Below, in pieces: positions 24,745-34,559 of a stretch of DNA of 64,000 bases. The notes under the pieces are model-generated. The model made no database searches. It saw only the letters and a list, made by a program, of their open reading frames with translations, and was not told the DNA's origin. The position numbers were made by a program, and so were the translations under genes. The DNA comes from Phytoseiulus persimilis. Its lineage: Eukaryota > Arthropoda > Arachnida > Mesostigmata > Phytoseiidae. The stretch spans positions 41,040,745 to 41,104,744 of the forward strand of contig CM075102.1 in the NCBI GenBank assembly GCA_037576195.1, written 5' to 3'. The first letter of the stretch is position 1, and the number at the start of each line of letters is the position of its first letter.

Positions 24745-25610
24745 TCTGCTCTGCAAATTCCAAACCCTGGTAGATCCGAGAGGTTTCAGCTCTATGTTGA
24801 TAATATTTCTACTCAAAATTCACCTCTTCCCGCGAATGAAGATCGGGTTTGATTGTCAGACACAACGAATCTTTCTCGCTGGAGAACTGGAGCCGTTGGA
24901 GGAGGGTCAACAATGTGTGTGGATTACCGTCTGATTCTCGCAGGATATCATGCAGGAGGGAGGGTTGGAGCGAGAGAGCGCTCAGGGGAGAGCCTCTTCA
25001 GCGCGCCATCTGATATTCCTCTGATTTCCTCCTATGGTTCATGATCGGGTTTCTCGATTCTGTTTTCTCAGAGCCTTTACGATCTGAGTGTTCCAGCTTG
25101 CGGGGCCGCCAGTGAGATTCTCGGCCTCCCGAGATCAGTGGTTCAGCCTTCATGGTACGTCATCTCGTGCACCAAGCGTTCTCCGCGTTATCCCTATGTT
25201 TTTCGAGCAAGCCTTCATTTCTGGCAGAAGCTTCTCAGAGTCATGCTGCCTGGAAAGACGTTCCTGATCCGCGCTACATTCTCTTCGGGGAAAACGTGCG
25301 TTCTCTGCTCGGGGACGGGTCCCATGGGAGCCGTTTTGCAGCGAACAACTCCGCAGCGATCTCAACTGGTACTCCCCTCTCAATGACTCTCCGTTCCTCG
25401 CTGAGCCGGCGCTGTCGTGGTGTTGTGGGCGCTCGTTCGATTCTACCTACCGACAGGCGAAAAACCTGATTCGAAACATCTTCAGATATAAACGGAACAA
25501 GCTCCATCATAAGCTGTTCGATCCGACAGGGTCTTATGAAATTACAATTTCCCGTTTTTCCCATATCCGTAACCGAAAAATGAACCTAATTGGTCTCTCG
25601 AAAAAATAAA
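24745..25610. other. upstream flank of the SR gene; no gene recognised
   Basis: Should contain the SR gene promoter and 5' untranslated region on the minus strand. The plus strand from about 25065, after an acceptor-like TTTTCTCAG, is open in several frames to 25600 with protein-like composition. No frame continues throughout and no family is recognised, so I do not call a gene. Confidence 0.3.
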
Positions 25611-25651
25611 CGACCCAGAGATCTGAGGGCTGCGGAATCGGAGTTCCAGTT
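25611..25651. repeat. diverged direct repeat, copy 1
   Basis: A 41-base block beginning CGACCCAGAG matches a second block at 25916-25956 in the same orientation at 35 of 41 positions by my alignment. On the minus strand both copies read as a short peptide motif of the form TGTPI-x2-PS-x-LWV. Shared codons could mean a duplicated coding fragment or a dispersed repeat. Confidence 0.6.
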
Positions 25652-25915
25652 TTCTCCATATCCTGCACTAGAGAGTCAAATAGTCTCGGCAACGGAATCT
25701 CGCCCCACAGAAGTTGGAGCCCAGAGCTGAGAACGCGGGAGAATTGAAGTCCTGTGAATCTCTGAAACCGCAATGAAAACTCGCTTAGGGGGGCACGAAT
25801 CCGGACTCACGTCTCCATCTCTTGAGGGGACGCACAGCTCGATACTGAGGGATTTGAAGCTCGGTCAATCTTCTTATATCCAGCAGAAGCTCAATTCGAA
25901 TTAGGAACAAAATTG

Positions 25916-25956
25916 CGACCCAGAGAGCTGAGGGGCGCAGAATCGGAGTCCCCGTT
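25916..25956. repeat. diverged direct repeat, copy 2
   Basis: Second copy of the block at 25611-25651, about 305 bases away in the same orientation. The flanks show no obvious longer match. Minus-strand translation of this copy gives the same TGTPI-x2-PS-x-LWV pattern. Confidence 0.6.
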
Positions 25957-26163
25957 GGATCAATGAAAGAGGCTTTGTGATGAGATGAACGGCAGTAAAA
26001 TGTGGGTGAAATCATCCAATACGGCGATAAGAGCGTATTTTCGGGCTGCGCGTTGCCACGCAGATTCTTCTTACTAGCGCCGTTACTATACCAAGGTGTG
26101 AGGTGATCATGACTGATGATCATCATGGAATAAGAAGGGCTGAGGGCACTGACACTTCTGAGC

Positions 26164-26371
26164 ATTTAGAGCAGTGGTTCTCAAAGGGGTCGATAGCCGA
26201 TCTCCGGTTTACAAAGGTGATGCCGGGTGGATTCGACCATACTTCTTGGCGTCCACGTAGGTGGATCAAGGGTCGACGGTCGACCCCTTGGGTGACGGCA
26301 GTCCATAAACTTCAACGAAGTCGCCTAGGGGGTCGATGGGTCAGTGGAGTTTGAGAACCACTGATTTAGAG
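26164..26371. mobile_element. non-autonomous hAT DNA transposon (MITE) with 8-base target duplication
   Basis: The 192-base element runs from 26172 to 26363. It starts CAGTGGTTCTCAAA and ends with the exact reverse complement TTTGAGAACCACTG, giving 14-base perfect terminal inverted repeats that match the hAT-superfamily CAGTGGTTC ends. It is flanked on both sides by the identical 8-base target duplication ATTTAGAG (26164-26171 and 26364-26371), the size hAT transposases make. The interior has no transposase frame but contains a small palindrome (GGGTCGACGGTCGACCCCT). Movement would have depended on a transposase encoded elsewhere. The perfect ends and duplication suggest a fairly recent insertion. 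Confidence 0.93.
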
Positions 26372-27256
26372 AGACGCATTCTTTCAAATCGGATATCGTT
26401 CCATATTGATCGAGACCTCTCCGTACGAGTACACTTCATAAAACGACGAAGGCAAGAAAGTCCGTTGTGTAAACGCGGTGGGGCTGTGCACCAGAGTCCT
26501 ACGGATATTTCTAAAAGGGAAGTTTCTAAAAGGGAACTGCGACGAATTCGCGAGCAGGAAAATCCCCAGTATTCGGATTGCTTCTGAGCAACGGCTTGCA
26601 ATCACCAGCGTCACACGATGGCGCAGCTTTAGTCAGGTTGAATGGACGGCAAACAAGTGTCCTCGGAGTGAGGCAGTTTCCGGATGCGCTTCAGCTTGCC
26701 ACATTTTTATGTTGCAGGGATTGGTTGATTCTGAGATATGGCCGGAACTCACGACTCGGCCGACCTGATTCAGGCAACAAAGTAGCGGGAAAAAAAGGAG
26801 AATCAAGGACGAACGCGTCCACACTGGCGACTTAAACAATATCCCTAAGCTGCATATCTCCTCCCTGAAATCTATTTATATTCACTGCGTATTCACAAAA
26901 GCATTACTACGTCCCCCTCAGTCACTCTGAAACTGGTCCATCCTTTCCGAAGCAGGATAATTCGCACGGCATTCGCAAATCAGATGGAAAAGAAGTAGGA
27001 CTCCGCACGAGTAAGAGCGGTTTATTCTCGCGTGCTGATTTTCTGGTTAAGCATAGTGAACAGCTCGTTCATCATAAAACGTCTCTATCTAAAGAGAACC
27101 ACAGCGATTCTCAGCGCCTTTTTGTACAAACGCTTCCCGCATTATCAACACAATGGATCCATTTCGAAAATATATTCGCTCTTAATTTCTTAGCATCAAA
27201 CGGAGGTTTAGCGATGATGGTCACGTCTCTTTCCCTCATCTCGCAATTGAAGTCGC
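26372..27256. other. no gene recognised; 3' flank of eIF2B delta
   Basis: No coding region is supported. The part nearest 27256 is the 3' untranslated region of eIF2B delta on the minus strand, with a likely poly(A) signal at 27021-27026. Confidence 0.4.
27021..27026 (-). terminator. likely poly(A) signal of eIF2B delta
   Basis: The minus strand reads AATAAA about 230 bases after the eIF2B delta stop codon. It is the first such signal downstream. Confidence 0.45.
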
Positions 27257-30200
27257 CTAGATTATGTTCTGTCTCACTCGGAGCACGACCGGCACGGAAG
27301 TGCATGGCAGGGTTCCCCGCTCCGTAACGACCATCGTGACGAAATCCGGCGGCGTTATGTCATACGTCAGATCGACAAGACTCACAGTCGACGACAGAGT
27401 TGTGCACAAGACCTGTTTCCGCTTTTCGCTGAGATTCTGCAGAAACTCCTTCTGAGAACCCAACTCGTTGCCGGCGAAACAGTCCGCAAGTACTTTATCA
27501 GAAAACTTGTACGTCTCGCAGCAGACCAGGACCGGTACATTCATCTTGTGGGCGATCATTGAAATCTGCGAGCTGCCAACACGTGAAGCCACGTAGCCGT
27601 TTGCGAGAAGAGTGTCGGCACTCAAGAGAACTTTGGTCACCTGCATGAGGAATAAAAACCCAGTCAGAATACCGTGCAGGGAATATAGGGCACATTCGGA
27701 GAAGTTGAAATCATTGTCAACGTACTTCTTTCATGATGTAGGAAACCGAGTGGATGAAGACATATTTGCAGTGTATTCCTCTCTGACATAGAGTTTTAAG
27801 CGTATCTCGTCCTTTGAGAGCAGGCCTAGCGTCCACAACAACGACCGAAAATCGCTTGCCTTCCTCGTGACACGTCGTCAAAATATCCAGGACCACTGAT
27901 GATCTGTAAGGCGGAGAAAACGATTAGTTAATGAATTCAGAGCTGATTCGTTATGCCGTACGCTTCTCGTTCGAGTGACAAGAACTAGAAACGTTTCCGA
28001 GGATTTAGCGAACGAGCCGCGTTACCTGGAGTAGGTGAGGACCACATCACCATCATTTATTTTTGATTTCGCTATTTCGACGATGGCACGTCTCGCCAAA
28101 GTGATCTCGTTCTGCAGGAACCCGTCGATATTTTCGATAATGGTTTCTGCAAGTTGGCTGGCATTCTTCATCGAATCGTCCTCACTCATTGACATCTTGA
28201 TGTGACCGAGAGCGTTGGTCATCGAAACGCTCAGAGGTCGACATTCTCTCAGGAAGCTTAGGAGAAATAGGGTCCCCGTTAGTCTGGGTCGTCACACATG
28301 AGTCTTGGAAGTTTCTTTGATGAGTCTATACTGGGCGATTCGGATCGCTCGATGCATATGACAGAGGTACTCACTTGACGTTGAAGTCCATTTTGGAGAA
28401 GAACTCTTGCGAGAGTTCTCGAGCATCCTTGACTGCGCTCGATTCGGTCGAGCCGAATTCCTGTGCGAGTTTTTTCAATGCTTCTAGCATGTACACACAT
28501 CGATCGTTGGCTCCAGACACGGCGCCATCGGCGATTTGGAATCCGAGCTGCAGCATCGCGGGATGTATCGAAGGTCTCTTCTCGTTGTCGTCTCTCTTCC
28601 TCCTCTCGGCACTCCTGAGTAAGTTGTCAATGTTGTCTCGTCGCTTGTGCATGTTGACGAACGGGTTCGCCGCGAATTTCACTACGGGATAGAAGCGGAT
28701 TTTCACACAGCAGCCGAGCCGATATTATCAATTTCGTCGGATGAAATCACGAAAATTCCTCGAGGGCCGATGTGGGGTTCCGGGGTGGCATAATCCTGAA
28801 TATCCCACTCTATGTTCACACGTTAAATTGAATTTCAGGTGGAGTCACTCACTGTCGGCGAAGGACACTTTCTTCGTGGGCATTTCTTTCTTCCTCCCCA
28901 CTGAGCTGCCTTCTAGCTTCGGTGCCGATTCAGATGACGAGGCCGCTTTCCCAGCTTGTGTGTCTTTCGTGACAGCGGTTTCCTCTTTTGCATGACCGTT
29001 TTTCTCTTGAGTTTTCTTCGCCCTCTGAGCTTCCTGGATCGCTCGTCTCTCAGCTTTCGTCAACTCCTTCTTGTTCTCTTTTCCGGCACTAACGGCCAAC
29101 TCCGCGGACCTCTTCGCCTCCTGGAATCCGATGCACATACTGATCAGCATTATGTAGAGCAATAACGATCTTTTGATCAGATCAAATTCTTCGTATTCGT
29201 CGCGAGAACTCTCCCGCATCGATTAGCGGAGCACCGCAAAGACAGCAGGACCCACTAATCCGTCAGTTCTCCTGAATTCGTCTCGATGATATCATCAGTG
29301 TCAGGCCCAGTCCGACGATAACTTCCGAGTAAGAGACGAGACGGACAATGATACTCACGAAAGCTGCTCTCCGCTCTGCTTTGAGCCGACCCTTCTCAGC
29401 ATCCTCGGGTCTCATGCCGTTGGCGACGGGAGTTGACTTCTCTGATTTCTCCTTGCTCATGGCGTCGGCGGCTTCAACTACGATGGTTTGACTCTCGATT
29501 TCGGGTCCTGTCGTGCTATCGTGAACAGTTTTCTCGGTGGCACCCCCACCGATCAACTTTATCGTGACCGAATGACCGATATTAGCCAGCGAACCAAGAA
29601 CTTCAGGGTCCTCTATTTGCTAGAAGAGGGAAAAACGAGCACTTAGTGGTTGGTCGGGTCGGGATCTCATTGACTCCTCGGGAAAACTTCTACAATCGTG
29701 ACTCGGCTGAGTATCGGATTCCTCGAATACCAAGCTGACGAACCTGGAGTGATTCCTGAGTTTCCTGGAGTTGCCGACACTTCTCGACGCTTTCGTCGTA
29801 TATCGTGTTGTAGTTCAGGATTGGTTTGTTCGAGTGAGGGCAGACGACTTCAAGTCCCGATGTGCCTCTGAGTTCGCAACATGGGGGTAGAACCTTATTC
29901 CTGTTCCTGCGCTTCTTGACTCCGTCTTGGCGTACGGGAACAATTGTCAGGACTCCGCTGGTTTCGGAATCTAGCACCACGCCTGTAGAGACAGCGATAC
30001 TTTCCGGGGTTTCGAACACGGGTTGCAAGGAGGAAGGGAATTTGAAACCACCCGATATCGTCTGGAGCTTGTCATCGGGCACTGCTTCCTGCGAAAAGAA
30101 GGGCGACTCGAATGAAACACGTGTCTCTCCCGTTATAAAGGGAGCAAACTGTCTTGCATCAGAAAGATTCGCTTTTCGATGGAGCGATTCGATGGGGGAT

Positions 30201-30970
30201 TCACCTCTCTCGGCGCTTCTGGAACCTGCGGTACCGGCGGAGGATTGTAGAGGGCGCCGTGTCCCTGCGCTTTTTTGTTCGATCCGATCAGTGTAACAGC
30301 AGGCGATGCTTCAATGACTTTCGGACCTTGCGATTCAGTTTCTGAAGTTGACACGATAAGGAAGCCATGATTCTGATTGCACTACGATCGACCTCTCAAC
30401 TCATTCTTATTCAAACGTTATTACTGACACAGCAAAGGGAGAAACCGTTAGGTTTGTGAGCTCACTTACGTCTAGCCAAAATAACAGCGGGGTTAAGGTG
30501 AGCGGGGATCGTGCCGGGGTCTTTGTTCAAAGGTATTACTGTCACGGCAGGTGAGGATTCCGAGCAATCACCCGCTGGTTGCTGACCACCCTTTTTCTTG
30601 TTCCGCTTCTTTTTCTTCTTACCTGGAGCCGCGGATTCGGACGGCGGCACAGTAGCGGTGGCTAGTCCAATAGGTATGATGGACACTTCCTGTTATCGGG
30701 AGGTTGCAGTAAGTCGACCGATGTCATCATTCTCCCATCAGCCGTAACGATTCCCGATGAACCAATTTGCTCGCTGAAAATCGGACCTACCGGAACTTTC
30801 GGGGTCACAGCCTGAGTTTCTTTGACTTCATCAGTGCGTTGTGTCTTATCTGGACCTGCCGCACACACATTTGGCACGGGCTTCAGCGAGATTTGGGCGT
30901 GTATTGTGGGGAGCTTCGTCTGCTCTTCCTGAACCGGTCCAGCTGACTTCTTCTTAGTCTTCGTTTTTTT
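27257..30970 (-). CDS. EIF2B4: translation initiation factor eIF2B subunit delta
   Basis: Regulatory subunit of the guanine-nucleotide exchange factor that reloads eIF2 with GTP. Minus-strand exons: 30970-30791, 30689-30470, 30341-30205, 30088-29744, 29619-29359, 29120-28853, 28681-28375, 28256-28026, 27903-27726 and 27640-27257, all in phase (837 codons). The C-terminal Rossmann-like core is clear: IHPAMLQLGFQIADGAVSGA, LRECRPLSVSMTNALGHIK, RFSVVVVDARPALKGRDTL, SADTLLANGYVASRVG, VPVLVCCETYKFSDKV and LTYDITPPDFVTMVVTE, ending RVRQNII. The Lys/Glu helix ELTKAERRAIQEAQRAKK is the conserved N-terminal charged segment. About 450 extra N-terminal residues (exons 2-6) are disordered and repetitive, so the protein is much longer than the roughly 520-residue vertebrate form. 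The start exon is not resolved: the upstream ATGAGAAATAA-GT candidate near 31040 is out of phase. Confidence 0.9.
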
Positions 30971-33049
30971 CTGGAATATCGAACAACGTCATCACATGAC
31001 TGTCGCCCGGGGATCGGACCGTACTTATTTCTCATGCGAATAAGTTTCCCCTTGGGATGAGTTGCTCATCGAGTGTCACGGACTTCGAACAACAAAACTT
31101 GGCTTTCCCTCAGACGAGGATCTACCCTGAAAGTTTGGTTCGCATGGAGGGCTTCTCAGGCACGGATCTCCTCCGTCGATTCATATGAGAAGGAATCGAA
31201 CCTACGGAGAACTGAAGATTCATCCCCCGCGACACTTCGGGTTGATTTGGTCTCTCCCGACTTTGCGGGTCCTACTGCTGCTTGCTCTGAGTTTCTCTTG
31301 ACGAGAGGTTCAGTCGAATTATGCGGTCGTTTATATCTGACGGAATCAGAGAGCAAATTCGATGAAGGGCTCCTCCTCAATGGAGTTTTTGTCTAGGATT
31401 GCACCACATGCAAGGTATCCGACCTCATGAGATCGCAGCAAGCAGATCCGACTCGGGGGATCAACGGGCGTTCTCGCCCATCTACTGAGGGATGGTTCTC
31501 GCCGACTCAGCTCTCAAGAAGGAATGCATTGATTTAATTTCGCTCGACATGCCTGCAGTGTGGTTCTTCGAAGCTAGAATGCTCTTCTACCAGAAACGGG
31601 GACTCAGACTACCACTACAACTGAGGCTACTCTGGTAGCTGTTGGTCTTCCTCAAATTATTGAGTACGGGCTTTGTTTTACCACAATCGCAGAGGCATAC
31701 GTGCTGACAGGCCTGATGACACATGTTGCTGCCAATTTCTTCTTAACTGACATGAGCAGTGCGGAGGGTTCGATGTGCCGAGCTCGAGCGCACTCAACGG
31801 GCACTTCAAGTGAGCTCGTCACAAACCTATTTCGATCGATCATGGCTCGTGGAATCACTGACCGTAAGCGAGTTTGAAGCAATGGTCATGTACCGCCGCT
31901 GTTGACAAGCTCGGCTGTTCCATATGTGCCGCATTCAGGGATTCTAGAGAGCTGATGCAATGAATGGCTCTACTGCGATTTTACCTGTGCCAGCGGAACT
32001 CCGACGCAGCTTCAAACACGCTGAGGAGAACCACGCTCGCATAATGCAAGCGGCGAGTACGTTCAATCCGGACTGAGCAGGAATCGGGTTTCACAAAGCA
32101 AGTCAGTCGTCTCTCACTGGGGCCGTACTAGACAGCTTGCTGGGCTACACGTTCTTTGTAAGAAGGAGCAGAACGGTCGTGGTAGCTGGTGACCCACGAG
32201 CCGCCAGAAAGGAGGAAAGGGCAGAAAAAACAGTTGCGAACAGCCTATCAGTTGTCTCAAGCAACGGCGGATCGAAGTGTTCGAGACCTTCGAAGGATAT
32301 ATCTCAGATATTCGGTTTAGACTCACGGTCATTATTAAGCTGTGTGTGCCTTCGAGGCCGTAAACTTCGGATGGCCAGGGAAGCCTCAAATGCGGATCCG
32401 GAGAGGAGGATTCTCTTTGTTTCACTTAGCACTCGATGTTATCCGACCGGGAACAAACGAATCCTGTGGGTCCTCACTCTATTCTTCATTGGAAATGTCG
32501 ACTCAGAAGACTCCACCTCATCGCACGCAGCTGTGTCCTTTATATAGAGACGAGAATGTCTGTATTCGTTTGTTATGAACGCGCCAGAGGAGATGGTGAG
32601 AATGTTTACAATCATCGAAAAATGGCGGCGGTGGTGATGTTGATGATCTCTGGGCAGCGCGAGGTCGGCTCACAAGCGTTTGTCAAGAATATACGTCAGA
32701 GTTTCCCAATCGGCGACCCGCTCTCTCACTGCCGGACCGTCCCGAAACGCACCCCGAGATCAGCTACTTCTAATTAAAGAATTCTCAGGGAACTCCATCG
32801 CGACCCCGCGATCCGATTGATAGATTCACTTCGCCCCGAGGCTTTTCACCTCATGATAGGGTTAAGAGTGTGGAAGGTGGTCTCATATAGGGAGATACCG
32901 ACGGAAGTATCCGGAGGTGAATCCGGAGGATCTTCACGACGATTCCGACAGAGGAATGGCAAACTTGAAACATCAAGTCGACAGAGTACTGCATATCAAT
33001 TTTCGGCACGGCCTGCCCTCCGCTCTCAGAGCCCAGGCCCGTGCCTGAA

Positions 33050-33329
33050 CTAGCTGGCTGTTGGCTTCCTCCGGCCGAGTGCTTCCGGGATTCTCAGCTT
33101 GAATCGGAACCTTTTCTTTCTCGGAAGAGTAATTTCCACGGACCCGACACGATCTGCAGAGTCGACGAACTCGACTTGAACTTTCACATTGATGCGGTTA
33201 ACTTCCGGATGTTCATACTCCGGATTCGCTATGACTCGATATCCAATATTAAGGTGGACGTTGAATCGTGCGATCAGGTCCGTTCCAACGGGCGTGCTCA
33301 GGAATCGAGCAGGATCTGAAAGCTGACGC
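33050..33329 (-). CDS. unrecognised terminal-exon-like open frame
   Basis: After an acceptor-like CAGCTTTCAG the minus strand is open for about 90 codons with a beta-rich, protein-like sequence (for example ARFNVHLNIGYRVIANPEYE and INVKVQVEFVDSADRVGSVE), and ends in a basic tail and a stop at 33050. This looks like the last exon of a minus-strand gene, but I could not find partner exons upstream on the same strand (33.4-34.5 kb) and no family is recognised. It could be a fragment or chance. Confidence 0.28.
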
Positions 33330-33544
33330 TTATTCAATCTGAATCATTCTCGAGCCCGTACTGGACCTGCATCCCCAGCTCAGAGGTTCGTCATCTCCTA
33401 CATCCCCATTTACAACACCCACTCGGTATTCGAGCATTCCTGGCCGAAAGCTCCATCTCTCTCGATCGTGCGTGAATGAATTTTGTTTCTCACGGATCTT
33501 TCATAATTTCCTCATCGTTCTTTTTCCCTTCCAGGGACTCACAG

Positions 33545-33600
33545 TCCCTCTCGTGAATCATAGAGCCTTCCCTTAGTGACTTGCTCCTCTAAGAGGAAGA
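33545..33600 (+). repeat. diverged copy of the 22.05 kb splice-region block
   Basis: The sequence around GTGAATCATAGAGCC and the following CTTGCTCCTC resembles 22050-22105 (GTGAATCATAGGGTC, CTGCTCCTTC) in the same orientation over roughly 55 bases. In the 22 kb copy this block is the possible acceptor and start of the 132-codon open stretch. Here the downstream plus-strand frame is open to 33890 but unrelated by eye. It may be a shared dispersed repeat or a gene-fragment duplication. Confidence 0.4.
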
Positions 33601-34559
33601 AATCAGGAGCCCCAGTCTTCGGCATCCCCGATCCAAGCTGCTTCCCTCCCCGTTATCGGAGACCTCTAACGTTCCGAAGAGAGGTACCGGCTTGCTTATT
33701 CGATTCAGAAGATTTGGACCGACAAAGAGTGAGCAGCCTTCGAGTCAAACATAGAAAAAAGCTTTCGAGTTTCTCCACAGAGAGCTTCCACACTCCTTCC
33801 AGACAGATTCCCGCTCCCCGCCCTCGGCGGCCGTTCCCGACTATATTCACGATCTCAACTGGCGGCCTCAACAAATGCCAAAGTTCTTGAGCGAATGATA
33901 CTAAATTGGAAGGAATGGAACGGGATGTCAATCCGATGGCATTTCAGCTTAAAATGACCGAGATACATCTGATTTGAGATGGCGCACGGAGGACCGTCAT
34001 CGTGCTTGTCGAGAACATCGTTGAATGCAGAAGACGCTTCGACTCCGCCCACGGGTTACCGGTTCATGCTGTCGACCCGAAACCCGACACACGTTCCGAT
34101 CAAAATTGTCAAGCTTTCTTGTTATGAATCGGATCTCGATCATAACCATCATAGATCACTGTCCACCTAAACGACGGAGGCTCTCGGAGGATCGTTGAGA
34201 TCACATTTCTTCGAACGACATCAATTAGCTCCCAAATCAGGCATGGCTTTGGCCTATATATATTTCTGCTAAAACGGAAACACTCTTGGAGCCACTGTGG
34301 CGCATATAATGATCAAATGAGAATGCCATCATTGTTGTGATGTTGCGCTGCTCGCACTCCGTCGTTTAGCGGGTTTCGAGGTTTCGCTGATGTACGGTTG
34401 CGACAATCGTGCTTGGCGCCATTGTCCAGCGTTTGTGGTGTTGCTCTTTGCTGCCTCGGAGCGCTGAGTGCAGAGTTGACAAGAGGTGTACTATCTGTTT
34501 GCTCCCGCGTGCAAAGTACATTAATCAATACTCCGCGACCCCACTGACAAGCCCTCGAA

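Larger units (their letters stand above)
30971..34559. other. intergenic region between eIF2B delta and topoisomerase II
   Basis: Should hold the divergent 5' regions of eIF2B delta (minus) and topoisomerase II (plus). Apart from the two items listed separately (33050-33329 and 33545-33600) I recognise no gene. Open frames near 31.1-31.4 and 32.1-32.8 kb have no convincing composition or splice sites. A TATA-like run (TATATATATTT) occurs near 34256, about 300 bases before the topoisomerase II start, but its role is unproven. Confidence 0.3.

Noticed and set aside
31190..31270. B-box-like GGTTCGATTCC on the minus strand, possible tRNA
   Set aside because: No matching acceptor stem, A box or cloverleaf could be formed in the 75 bases around it.
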